DNA from: Prosthecobacter dejongeii
GTDB taxonomy: Bacteria > Verrucomicrobiota > Verrucomicrobiia > Verrucomicrobiales > Verrucomicrobiaceae
Assembly (NCBI RefSeq): GCF_014203045.1
Contig: NZ_JACHIF010000001.1
Location: 1,240,001-1,304,000, forward strand
DNA length: 64,000 nucleotides
Direction: 5' to 3'
The notes beneath the pieces are model-generated. The model did no database searches and was not told the DNA's origin. It was given only the letters and a program-made list of their open reading frames with translations. Below are positions 9,095 to 16,859 of this stretch, one piece after another. Made by a program: the position numbers and the translations under genes. The first letter of the stretch is position 1, and each line of letters starts with the position of its first letter.

Positions 9095-9920
9095 GGGAAA
9101 TGAAACTCGATTGGAGAATTGGGCGGCCCAAGAGCGGCTGCGAGCTGTGGAACGTGCCCTCTGGTGGCGAGGGTGGATAGGGCGTCCAGACTTGGTTGCC
9201 CTGTTTGGAATTTCGGCCGCACAAGCTTCGAGCGATCTGCAAAAATATGTGGAGCTCAACCCCGGGGCGATCGTATATCAGACCAGCCGTAAACGCTATG
9301 AAGCAACTCAGGGAATGGCCTGTGTGCTGCACACTCCCCGTTTAACAGACGGCATGGGCACTTTTCTCCAGCAGGGTGGAGTGGGTGTGATTACAGGGGG
9401 AAACACGTTGGATGGTCCACACGTTTCGATTGTTAGAGCCCCAAGGCGGGAGGTTTGTCCTCAAGTTGAGCGTAGGGTGTTCCTCGCAGTTGCTCAGGGG
9501 AAAAAGTTATGTGTGAAGTATCACAGTGTGAACAGTGGGCGTAGCGACTGGCGCTGGCTTGCTCCACACGCGTTTGGGCATGACGGTCTCCGCTGGCATG
9601 TCAGGGCGTGGTCCCTAGAAGGCGGTGATTACCGCGACTTCGTATTAGGTCGGATAAGTGACTCAAAGTGGCCAGAAGATTTGAATCCAAACGAATTGCT
9701 GCCAGGTGATGAAGACTGGAATACGGAGGAAGAACTCCGCTATCGTATCAACGACAGGCTCAGTGAGGCCCAACAAGCTGCGCTCCGGCTGGACTACGGC
9801 ACCGGCGCACAGGGAATCCTCAAGATAACCTGCCGACGAGCAATGACCCAATACGTGGAGGCAATGCTAAGGGTACAAATGACCGGAGAACTTCCTGCGC
9901 ACTTCATGAAGGATATGTGA
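9093..9920 (+). CDS. BrxR/CapW-type WYL-domain transcriptional regulator
   Basis: A 275-residue regulator. Residues 10-75 are a winged helix-turn-helix with family-typical phrases (ERALWWRGWIGRPDLVALFGIS, QASSDLQKY, AIVYQTSRKRYEAT). Residues 120-205 are a WYL ligand-binding domain (a KKLCVKYHSVNSG stretch, then WRWLAPHAFGHDGLRWHVRAW and DFVLGRI). Residues 205-275 form the C-terminal extension. This is the layout of BrxR and CapW, dimeric repressors that keep BREX and CBASS operons silent until infection. The gene is divergent from the small Cys/His protein, SLATT and nuclease-helicase genes, which are its most likely targets. The CBASS-like pair 7 kb downstream is an alternative. The ATG overlaps an inverted repeat that could be its own operator. 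Confidence 0.85.
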   Translation: MGNETRLENWAAQERLRAVERALWWRGWIGRPDLVALFGISAAQASSDLQKYVELNPGAIVYQTSRKRYEATQGMACVLHTPRLTDGMGTFLQQGGVGVITGGNTLDGPHVSIVRAPRREVCPQVERRVFLAVAQGKKLCVKYHSVNSGRSDWRWLAPHAFGHDGLRWHVRAWSLEGGDYRDFVLGRISDSKWPEDLNPNELLPGDEDWNTEEELRYRINDRLSEAQQAALRLDYGTGAQGILKITCRRAMTQYVEAMLRVQMTGELPAHFMKDM

Positions 9921-10785
9921 TCACCGGATTAGTTACGGGGGATATTTGCGACGAGCCTGCGGTAGAGAATTGCAATGGACATCATGCCAATATGGTTATT
10001 GCCAGTCCGCCTACACCTGCACAAAAGACCGATCTGTCAGAGCGTCGCTCTCTAATGGCACCGTTTGCACTACGCGTTCCTAAAGGTCGTTCACCTGCAT
10101 TACTTCAGGTATGCCGACACTGGCTCCCACGAGGGCTACTTCGAGGTCTTGAGGATCCGACCCATCGCGGAGTTTTCCATCGTATCGGCACAGGTGTTCA
10201 AGCCGAATGCCCTCTGATACTAATGTGATCCGTGGCAGCCGCAGGTGCCGCTTGTTGGTGAGAGCGCTCCGCTTTTGACCTCCTCCTTGAGCTTATCGGC
10301 AACCAGGGCGTGCAGGGTGTTCTTCCCTCGTTGTAAGTCAGATGCAGAATGCTCATCAAATCACAAAGCGGTGGTAAAAAATGTAATAGGCAGTTGCTGG
10401 AAACTCATTGTTTGGGCTCCCCCCCCAAAATCGGAGGATCCGATTCGAGAGCCATGGGCTGGCAGTCATACATGCCCTCCGTTCAGTGTTATGGTCCTGC
10501 TGTATGATGTCAGCCTTGTAGCAGCTCTGATTATTTGCCCGCACACATGACCCCCAAAGCTTGACCAAATGCTTTTTGGAAACGTTAAAGCCCGCGCACG
10601 AGGGGGCGGGAAAGACGATGGCGAATTTGGCCTGAAGCCCAGTGGAAGTGGCCCTTGCATCGGCTTTGTTCGGCCTGCCTCGGTCTTCGTTATTTCAGCA
10701 TAAGCACATTCCAAACAAATAGACACGATCCCCGATGGGAATGCCAAGAATTGTGCGCCGCGTTTGCTCGTGCTCTTAGTGTCGG
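9921..10785. other. 865 bp without a convincing gene; possible ORF relic
   Basis: Frames here are short and poor. One open stretch (10056-10217, plus strand, no proper start) reads HYFRYADTGSHEGYFEVL and on to a stop, and looks protein-like, so it may be the 3' remnant of a lost gene. A run of eight or more C residues lies near 10421. Nothing else was identified. Confidence 0.4.
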
Positions 10786-10944
10786 ATGACAACGAACAAA
10801 GGCACTGCAAAGAACCTTTGCCACTGTGGCTACACAACAAAAGGCGGGCGCTATCCTCCGGGCCACGACGCAAAGCACAAGAAGGCCCTCATTGAGGCCG
10901 CTCTCTGTGCCAGGAAACGAGCCGTCAACAAGCTCGAAAGCTAG
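10786..10944 (+). CDS. Small CxC...GHDAK protein
   Basis: A 52-residue basic protein starting MTTNKGTAKNLCHCGY. The pattern CHCG..TKGGRYPPGHDAKHKKAL matches a small conserved module I have seen in phage and mobile-element proteins (CxCG...GG.F.PGHDAKL...L). It probably binds metal through Cys12, Cys14 and His27, but its function is unknown. It is 69 bp upstream of the next small gene on the same strand, and a run of G residues follows its stop codon. The short length lowers confidence, but codon-level conservation of this motif by chance is unlikely. Confidence 0.6.
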   Translation: MTTNKGTAKNLCHCGYTTKGGRYPPGHDAKHKKALIEAALCARKRAVNKLES

Positions 10945-11013
10945 GGGGGGGGAGGGGCGCAAAATACTGCTAGATGTGCTTGATCATGAGCGCAAAAGGA
11001 CGTCCTCAATAGC

Positions 11014-11358
11014 ATGCCAGATACACCCTCGCCCCAAGAAGAAACAGATAGGTTGTGCGTTGCTTTGCACAAGCGTCTAACACAACTTTTCTTTGACGTT
11101 TCTACCGAGTCAGATGGATCGTACAAACCAAACTACATGCGCAAACAAGTGGGTGATCTTGGCGGATACGATGCTGCATGCAATTTGGTAATGTGCACGG
11201 GTGGCACCAGTGGTTTCCATAAGCTCATAGGGCTTCAACTGCCGAAACTGACTGTCGAATACATCATCCTTACCGGACCTTGGCGTGATATTATGCCTGA
11301 TGAAGTAGTCGAACGAGCGCGGAACAGATTGCAGGAAGTTGGGGTAGTTGTTCCGTGA
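11014..11358 (+). CDS. Conserved hypothetical protein
   Basis: A 114-residue protein. The central and C-terminal phrases (YMRKQVGDLGGYDAACNLV, GFHKLIGLQLPKLTVEYIIL, DEVVERARNRLQEVGV) resemble a family of small uncharacterised bacterial proteins that end in a 'L...g.L.LTVE..vl...F...E...A..rL' segment. No catalytic motif is visible. It sits in a run of small genes between the WYL regulator and a zinc-ribbon membrane protein, and a strong palindrome separates it from the convergent neighbour. Function unknown. Confidence 0.65.
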   Translation: MPDTPSPQEETDRLCVALHKRLTQLFFDVSTESDGSYKPNYMRKQVGDLGGYDAACNLVMCTGGTSGFHKLIGLQLPKLTVEYIILTGPWRDIMPDEVVERARNRLQEVGVVVP

Positions 11359-11810
11359 CCAGGAACCCATTGTAGGATCGTCGTTTTTTATTATACGAAC
11401 GGACGTTCGCCCAGTAACGGCTGAATCTTGGTGCTCGAAGTGGACAGTGCCTGGGTTCCGATGGTCCTCTTCCCGAGGTGCCTCAAGCCAGGAGCACCGA
11501 CGCGGGTATGAATTGCACCCACACCAAGCCCATTTGGGACCTAGCCGTGCTTCACAAGGCCAGAGTTTGTTCGGCCTGGTCTGATTTACATGGCACCGAA
11601 AATGGCTTCTGACTCCTGTGTTCGGGAGCCGACGAACACCGCTCTACTATATGACGAAGGCGTCGGGAGATCTCCCGACGCCTTTGCTGGTAAAGAGTGT
11701 TATGGGGGCCCAACCACTGGAAATTCGGCGAAGTTTCAGGGCTGCAAACAGCGCGGGCGCGCCCTGTCAATCAAGCCTGACGAACGACGTCACGAAGCGT
11801 TGTGTGAAGG
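11359..11810. other. Intergenic region between convergent genes
   Basis: No credible gene. It contains a small inverted repeat (cgaacg-ga-cgttcg near 11396-11409) and the 28-bp palindrome described separately. Confidence 0.5.
11657..11684. terminator. 28-bp perfect palindrome, likely bidirectional terminator
   Basis: The two 14-base halves meet at 11670/11671 and are exactly complementary, with A and T pairs at the outer ends. In RNA a long GC-rich stem would form from either strand. The site lies between convergent genes ending at 11358 and 11811. A protein-binding palindrome is the alternative. Confidence 0.6.
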
Positions 11811-12680
11811 TCATCTTTTCATGCTCTCATTGACGGCCTCCATCAGGCCGTCGTTTGCGGCCTGCCTCAATTGCAGTGCCATGAGCTCTGCTGGTTCTAT
11901 GTGGGCGGAATACACATCGCCTTGGAATTGCGCAAGGATCCCCGTGGTGCCTCCTGTGTTGTAGAAGGCGGTCCCCTGATATTTGCCGTCACCAAGCATG
12001 GTATCGAGCTTCACTTTGATGCATTGAATCTTGGGATCGACGGAAGACCTTGAAAGGATCTCGTTGGCGATTTGAACGGTAGCCATGGAAATCATCTCCT
12101 GGCGCACACCTTCCGCTGCGTTAGCCGTAACCCCAGCCAGCACCAACTGGGCAGCAATCCCCAAAATCACAGGAAGAACCCAGCTTTTGTGCTGGTAGTC
12201 GTTACCGTAGTGTTCTTTCACAACGGCAACCTGTCCTCTGGCGGAAATGAGGATCCAGAGCACCAGAAAGAGAAGCACCAGAAAGAAGCCCCACCCTGAG
12301 GAGTCGGGGGCAAAAGTTCCCCAAACCATCGACCCAACCATCAAAAAGAGAGCTGCGATGAACCAGCGCAGGGAAGCCCTTGATCGCTGTTCATCCCCGA
12401 GAGTTTTCCAGTTGAGGTAATGAAACAGAGGACCGAAAGCGGGACCTAGCAGCAGGCACCAAGCCGCTGCTGAATTTGGATTCCATAGCTGGACTTTTAT
12501 GGGCTCAGATGCGGGAGGAGCAAGGTTCGGAGGCGGCTGAGAAACCTTGGCTACGGGAGGTGGGAGGGACGGCACCATGAAGGCATTAGTGCAGAGGGGA
12601 CAATCTAGCTGCTGACCGGCCCAGCCTGAATCGACTTCAAGATCTTTGTGGCAGGAGGGACATTGGAGAGTGAGGTTCAT
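11811..12680 (-). CDS. Zinc-ribbon membrane protein, function unknown
   Basis: A 289-residue protein. Residues 5-32 form a zinc ribbon (C7, C10, C27, C30: CPSC...CPLC), followed by a Pro-rich linker to about residue 60. Four hydrophobic segments follow at roughly 70-90, 105-122, 128-147 and 168-188. The last 100 residues look soluble and begin after an AEGVRQEM stretch. Such 'CPxC + membrane' proteins are common in Verrucomicrobia and Planctomycetes without known function. No partner gene on the same strand is close, so it is probably monocistronic. Confidence 0.75.
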   Translation of the reverse strand: MNLTLQCPSCHKDLEVDSGWAGQQLDCPLCTNAFMVPSLPPPVAKVSQPPPNLAPPASEPIKVQLWNPNSAAAWCLLLGPAFGPLFHYLNWKTLGDEQRSRASLRWFIAALFLMVGSMVWGTFAPDSSGWGFFLVLLFLVLWILISARGQVAVVKEHYGNDYQHKSWVLPVILGIAAQLVLAGVTANAAEGVRQEMISMATVQIANEILSRSSVDPKIQCIKVKLDTMLGDGKYQGTAFYNTGGTTGILAQFQGDVYSAHIEPAELMALQLRQAANDGLMEAVNESMKR

Positions 12681-12765
12681 ATTTGATGTAATCCGTTCAG
12701 GATGAACACTTTATATTAGGTTTAATTCTTGCGCAATATTGCTAGATGCCCCACCAGTGAAGCCT

Positions 12766-12783
12766 CTGGGATTATAATCCCAG
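12766..12783. promoter_or_regulatory. 18-bp perfect palindrome before the XRE regulator
   Basis: The sequence ctgggattataatcccag is perfectly self-complementary. It lies 32 bp upstream of the GTG start of the XRE-family gene and overlaps an AT-rich centre that could serve as a -10 element. It is a good candidate for the autoregulatory operator of that gene. Confidence 0.55.
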
Positions 12784-12815
12784 TGATTGTTTTTGTGCAA
12801 CGGTAATTTGCTTGG

Positions 12816-13049
12816 GTGCCACACCCCAGTCAGTTAGACCCCATAGAGCGCCGCGTTGTGCTACTTCTGCGCGAGGAGCGCATCAGGCAGGGGCTGTCGG
12901 CTAACCAGCTGGCCGCAAATGTGGGCATTGATCGGACCACGATCACTCACCTTGAAGCCGACACTGGGAGGCCAACGTTATGGGTCCTTCTCAAGCTCGC
13001 CGGGGGGCTTGACGTTCGTCTTGGGGATATAATAAATCAGGCGGACTGA
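12816..13049 (+). CDS. XRE-family helix-turn-helix regulator
   Basis: A 77-residue DNA-binding protein made almost only of one HTH_3 domain (LREERIRQGLSANQLAANVG, IDRTTITHLEADTGRPT, LWVLLKLAGGLDVRLGDII). The start is GTG; there is no in-frame ATG. It is a probable local repressor. The last 72 bp overlap the 3' end of a serine recombinase gene on the other strand, an unusually deep convergent overlap, so the two transcripts would be antisense to each other at their ends. A palindrome upstream is the likely operator. Confidence 0.8.
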   Translation: MPHPSQLDPIERRVVLLLREERIRQGLSANQLAANVGIDRTTITHLEADTGRPTLWVLLKLAGGLDVRLGDIINQAD

Positions 13050-13790
13050 GTTCACTTCTTTTTTTAAAGAGGAAACGGACTTGGCCTTTCGGTCCGCGCG
13101 GGGCACTTCGGAGGCCTTTAACATCCCTTTCACCCCTCCCAGCCTCATCAGTGTTCGGTGCGTGTTGGGCAGATGCCATCTTCCCTCACCCGGCCCGACG
13201 ACCTTCTTCTCGTTGAGGTAGTCCCTCAGTTGTTTAGTGGTGCGAATCCCTTCGTTGATGGCCACGCAGATGACTGGGCGGTATCGCTCTGCTTTCTCAA
13301 TGGCTTCCTGCCGGTAACGCTTCGCCAACACTCGGCCTGTTTCCCCTATCACTACTCCTCTGGTCTTCGCTGCCGCAAGAGCTTCCCGTGTCCGTTGTGA
13401 AATCCTCCGTGCTTCCTCCTCAGCGAATGCTGCCTGAACGTGCAGCATAAAGCGGTCCTTGGTGGGCATGTCCGACGCAACAAAGTGGACGCCTGACTCC
13501 ATCAGACCTGAAATGAAATGGACGCTCCTCGCGAGCCTGTCGAGTTTTGCGATCATCATCGTCGCCCGGTGTTTCCGGCATAACTCCAGCGCTTTAAGAA
13601 GGGCAGGGCGGTTGCGGGCCTGTTTGCCAGACTCGGTCTCCGTAAACTCAGCGAGCACTTCGCCGGGGTGACCCTGCAGGTACCTGGAAACAGCCAAACG
13701 TTGTGCCTCTAAACCGAGGCCGCTCTCGCCCTGCTTTTGGGTCGAAACTCGGTAATAGGCGACGTACTTGATGGCATTGGGTTGGGTCAT
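12978..13790 (-). CDS. Serine recombinase (resolvase/invertase family)
   Basis: A 270-residue site-specific recombinase. The N-terminal resolvase domain (about 8-145) has the nucleophile Ser16 in YYRVSTQKQ, followed by GLGLEAQR, MMIAKLDRLARSV and an AAFAEEEARRISQRT helix E segment. Residues 160-225 could be a helical DNA-binding domain, and the last 40 residues are basic and weakly structured. It is longer than a Tn3-type resolvase and much shorter than a large serine integrase. It is the last gene of a three-gene minus-strand operon after a DUF2637-like membrane protein and an unknown protein, so it may serve that element. Its 3' end overlaps the XRE gene. Confidence 0.85.
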   Translation of the reverse strand: MTQPNAIKYVAYYRVSTQKQGESGLGLEAQRLAVSRYLQGHPGEVLAEFTETESGKQARNRPALLKALELCRKHRATMMIAKLDRLARSVHFISGLMESGVHFVASDMPTKDRFMLHVQAAFAEEEARRISQRTREALAAAKTRGVVIGETGRVLAKRYRQEAIEKAERYRPVICVAINEGIRTTKQLRDYLNEKKVVGPGEGRWHLPNTHRTLMRLGGVKGMLKASEVPRADRKAKSVSSLKKEVNSVRLIYYIPKTNVKPPGELEKDP

Positions 13791-13802
13791 GGGAAGTTGA
13801 GC

Positions 13803-14348
13803 TTAGTTGAGGTCGTGACGGATGGTTTTGCCGTCAGGGGAAAGGCCGAGGAGCCCCAGCACGGTCCGAGCCTGTTTGATCTCTTCAGGAGAGGGCGAAC
13901 GAGGAGGAATTAGGCCGGTGAATCTCCCCTGGACCGAGTCCAGGCCAGGCACGCTGACAGGTGTGAGTCGTCTGAACTTGCCGTGCTCCGTGCGCTCGAT
14001 TTTCAGCAGCAAAGCGCGGGAGCCTAGACGGTGTTCCGTCATGATCATGACGGCTTCGATTCGTTCCGTCATCGGCCCTCCGGGTACTTTTGCGATTCGT
14101 GCCCAGGACTCAAGTATGGTCGTGACAACTGTAGCATCATTGGCGGTGGCCAGAAGCCGAGCGATTTGAGCGAGCCTATCTTTCGCAGCAGCATCAGCGA
14201 GCGCTTCGGAAGCATACTCAATGACGGTGTTTTCATTGCCGATAAGCACCGTTGGCGGAACTGCGCCGTGATCCTTCATCGCACGGACAGCAATTCCACG
14301 TGCAAGGGATTCCATCATGAGGGCTTCGTTGTCGGAGAGTTCGTTCAT
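13803..14348 (-). CDS. Hypothetical protein in recombinase operon
   Basis: A 181-residue protein without a recognisable domain. The first 100 residues are mostly helical (DNEALMMESLARGIAVRAM and ASEALADAAAKDRLAQIARLL). The C-terminal part ends in a short segment reading EEIKQARTVLGLLGL. It overlaps the upstream DUF2637-like gene by 4 bp (ATGA), which implies translational coupling, and ends 12 bp before the recombinase start. It is probably an accessory factor of the mobile element. Confidence 0.65.
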   Translation of the reverse strand: MNELSDNEALMMESLARGIAVRAMKDHGAVPPTVLIGNENTVIEYASEALADAAAKDRLAQIARLLATANDATVVTTILESWARIAKVPGGPMTERIEAVMIMTEHRLGSRALLLKIERTEHGKFRRLTPVSVPGLDSVQGRFTGLIPPRSPSPEEIKQARTVLGLLGLSPDGKTIRHDLN

Positions 14349-15037
14349 GCGAGTGAAGGAGCGTTGGCGGCCAGGCGGCGGATCGTCGCGATACCAAGCC
14401 CGACTTCGCGTGCGATCTGGCGTTTTGGGGTTCCAAGGGCGAGCAGTTGACGAGCCTTTTCCCGGCGTGTGTCCTCAGGGGAACCTTCCGGCTTTTTAGG
14501 AGTGGCTTGGGGGCGGACGGGCTTGGGGACTGCCTTGCCTTTGTGAAGGGGAAGGAGCTCGCTCAACGAAAAATGTTTTCCACCCAAGCTGCCGCTGATC
14601 TGCCTTAGCAGGCTTTCAAACGACAGGAAGAGCAACACAGGCGGTGTCGCTCCGACAAGTGCTGGCATAAAACCACCTGGAGCATGGGCCATGTTAAAGA
14701 TTACCGACGCGGCGGTGGAAATCACCACCAGAGACATCGACCACCGGGTATCATAACCGACGATGGAACAGCGCAGTGTGGAGATCGAAAAAACGATGAT
14801 CGAGCCATCAACGACGACCGGGAACAGCCAAGCCCTCTCACGGGCCAGGGCCCCTGATTCAGCGGCGAAGTGCCAAAGCGCTTCAAAGGACAACGTGAAG
14901 GAGGCCAACGCGAGCAGCGTGACGAGGGTCACGGTGAGACCCGATATTATCCGCACGGATTGGTTGGTTCGTAGGATCTCAGGAGAGACGGGGGAGTCGT
15001 GTTGCGGGGGCTCGGGCAGAGCATCTTTAAAGGCCAT
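14345..15037 (-). CDS. DUF2637-like membrane protein with C-terminal helix-turn-helix
   Basis: A 230-residue protein. Residues 28-150 contain four hydrophobic segments (for example ISGLTVTLVTLLALASFTLS and PVVVDGSIIVFSISTL), with the 'AWLFPVVVDG' and 'FNMAHAPG' phrases typical of DUF2637, a family tied to plasmid transfer (SpdB-like) in actinobacteria. After a basic Pro-rich linker, residues 190-228 form a Hin/resolvase-type HTH (REKARQLLALGTPKRQIAREV, GLGIATIRRLAA). A membrane domain joined to a DNA-binding helix-turn-helix suggests DNA tethering at the membrane. It is the first gene of the operon with the unknown protein and the serine recombinase. DUF2637 outside actinobacteria is notable. 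Confidence 0.75.
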   Translation of the reverse strand: MAFKDALPEPPQHDSPVSPEILRTNQSVRIISGLTVTLVTLLALASFTLSFEALWHFAAESGALARERAWLFPVVVDGSIIVFSISTLRCSIVGYDTRWSMSLVVISTAASVIFNMAHAPGGFMPALVGATPPVLLFLSFESLLRQISGSLGGKHFSLSELLPLHKGKAVPKPVRPQATPKKPEGSPEDTRREKARQLLALGTPKRQIAREVGLGIATIRRLAANAPSLA

Positions 15038-15209
15038 TCATGAAAAAAACATGCCGGAAAATTCTCGTCAATTCCCCCTGACAAACCACCGGTAGGGCTG
15101 TTATAGCGCACTGGTTTGGGTGCCAGTTCTCAGGCACCTCCAGCACCGTGGCGGCAAGCTATGCTAGGCGTAATCCGCCTAACATCATGTGCGATAGAGC
15201 GGGCGGGCA

Positions 15210-16028
15210 CTATTCCACAATGATATCGACGACAACTGGCCTGTGATCACTTCCCGCCATGTTTAAGACCTGGGCCACGGGCCGCCCGAGGTCTCGCGTG
15301 AAGATGTGATCAAAGCAGGCATCTGGATACCGGCCCTCGCCTGCAATCGTGATACGATCCTTGTGAGGCATCCCCTCAAACGTCCAAAAGAACCCTGCTT
15401 GCTCAAACTTCCGAAGCGTGCTGTCTCCCACCAAGCTTACCTGGTCATAAGAAGTGTTGAAGTCACCGCAGACTAAAGCCGCCTCTCCTGGCTTAACTTG
15501 AGTTTTAACGTGCGCTAACAGCTGCTCGGCAGCGTCCTCCCGTTTGGCCGTGTTTTTGACGGGGTCGCCAAGGTTGCTCTTCAGGTGCAGCCCATAGACG
15601 TTGAGAGGCTTTCCAGAGACCTGAAGCCGTGCATAGACATACCCTCGGGGGGCGTTGGCCCAACCTCGTTTCCAGGCCTCCGCCCAAGCTGCATCCGCAG
15701 GGAACTTTGAGAGAATGGTGATTTGCTGTTCACCGGGTGTCCCACTGAACCCATCCTGGAAGCGGCTGGTAACGTGGACTTTGAAGCCGGGCAGCTCCTT
15801 GGCCAGCTGTTCAGCCGCAGCTTCATTGCGAACCTCTTGCAACACGATGACGTCGGCCCGCAGCTGTGGCAGCACCATGGACACCTCTTTGAAATGCTCG
15901 TCACGCTCAGCCTGGGTGGCAGCGGGTTTGCGGCCCGGAAACCACTCAAGGTTCCACGTCGCGACCCGCACCACTTCTGTGGATTGCGCGGAGGCACAGA
16001 GGAAGGTTAGCAGAATCAGCCGCCACAT
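15210..16028 (-). CDS. Secreted endonuclease/exonuclease/phosphatase family protein
   Basis: A 272-residue enzyme with an N-terminal signal peptide (MWRLILLTFLCASAQS). The EEP fold motifs are complete: ATWNLEWF, VIVLQEVRN, YGLHLKSNLG, VCGDFNTS and a terminal GSDHRPVVVDI. These provide the metal-binding Asn/Glu, the catalytic Asp/Asn pair and the final Asp-His. It likely cleaves nucleic acids or phosphodiesters in the periplasm or outside the cell. Its start overlaps the end of the upstream Cys-rich secreted protein by 13 bp, so the two are made together. Related nucleases in other bacteria may carry a similar Cys-rich tail as a domain. Confidence 0.85.
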   Translation of the reverse strand: MWRLILLTFLCASAQSTEVVRVATWNLEWFPGRKPAATQAERDEHFKEVSMVLPQLRADVIVLQEVRNEAAAEQLAKELPGFKVHVTSRFQDGFSGTPGEQQITILSKFPADAAWAEAWKRGWANAPRGYVYARLQVSGKPLNVYGLHLKSNLGDPVKNTAKREDAAEQLLAHVKTQVKPGEAALVCGDFNTSYDQVSLVGDSTLRKFEQAGFFWTFEGMPHKDRITIAGEGRYPDACFDHIFTRDLGRPVAQVLNMAGSDHRPVVVDIIVE

Positions 16029-16534
16029 ATTTTGCAGCCGATGCCTTCGTTGGGACCACAGGCGCGTCCACCTCTAAAGTAACGGCAACCTGAGTTGTGA
16101 CGTTTGCCGGTTGAGCTGATCGTGTAAGCCATCCCGGATTCACTGGCAGGAAGCTGCGGCGTCAACGATTGCGTGCGAGACGGGACTGGAGAGGGCGTAT
16201 TAGCGACGGCCTGCCGCCGCAGGTTGGCGTTTTCTTGCTGGAGCTGGGCCACCTGGGCTTCGAGTTCTTTGATGCGGCGCAGCATACTTTCCGGGTCGGG
16301 TTTATACTGCGCAAGGAGGCTTGCACGTGACTCCGGCGTCAGTTTATCCAGGGCGATCCGCAGAACGCCGAAGTCGCTCATCACAGTGGCCTCGGTGTCG
16401 GTTGTGGAAACGACCCGTCCCTTGAGGCGTGAACCGTCCTTTAACAGGAGTTCGCTCATGACTTCAGCAGCTTGGCCCACTGGCCAAAAGAGGCTGCCGA
16501 AGACAAGTATTAGGAGAGCACAGCGATTCATCAT
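16016..16534 (-). CDS. Secreted coiled-coil protein with C-terminal Cys-rich domain
   Basis: A 172-residue protein. Residues 1-22 are a signal peptide (cut near GQAAEV). Residues 26-75 look like a small SH3-like barrel (LLLKDGSRLKGRVV, VLRIALDKLTPESRA). Residues 82-108 are a coiled coil (IKELEAQVAQLQQENANLRR). The last 35 residues hold a Cys motif: ISSTGKRHNSGCRYF, then CGPNEGIGCKICGG. That domain (HN..CRY....C.P.EG..C..CGG) recurs in secreted bacterial nucleases and hypothetical proteins. It is coupled to the nuclease gene by a 13-bp overlap. A role as specificity or anchoring partner of the nuclease is inference. Confidence 0.8.
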   Translation of the reverse strand: MMNRCALLILVFGSLFWPVGQAAEVMSELLLKDGSRLKGRVVSTTDTEATVMSDFGVLRIALDKLTPESRASLLAQYKPDPESMLRRIKELEAQVAQLQQENANLRRQAVANTPSPVPSRTQSLTPQLPASESGMAYTISSTGKRHNSGCRYFRGGRACGPNEGIGCKICGG

Positions 16535-16693
16535 CTAACAATGCCAACTAGGCTCCCTTCTGTCCAACAGAATACAGGAGAGCCTAGCGCTTGATGGTTC
16601 GCGCAAGACTACCCATCTCCACAAACACAAGCTCACTTCAACAAATTGAGTAGTTACGAGCTTTCCGCTATAAACTTGAAACTTTCAGGATTG

Positions 16694-16719
16694 GTGGTTC
16701 GAAAGCATCGCCGAACCAC
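16694..16719. repeat. 8-bp inverted repeat upstream of the CD-NTase gene
   Basis: gtggttcg at 16694-16701 is complementary to cgaaccac at 16712-16719, with a 10-base loop. It lies about 140 bp before the preferred CD-NTase start. It could be a regulatory site or leader hairpin of the CBASS-like operon. Confidence 0.4.
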
Positions 16720-16859
16720 AGGGGGCGCATTTGCACGAATACCTTTGACTTCAACCGCTTGCCATTATCGGGAACTCACCTACGATGGCACTGGGCGTGA
16801 ATTGTGCTCCTACCCGGAGACCTTTGTCATGCAGCGCACCCCCACCCAATCAGCCAAAG

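Noticed and set aside
9917..10228. 103-residue plus-strand frame overlapping the regulator stop
   Set aside because: Composition is unlike protein, there are no motifs, and a better relic lies in another frame of the same DNA.
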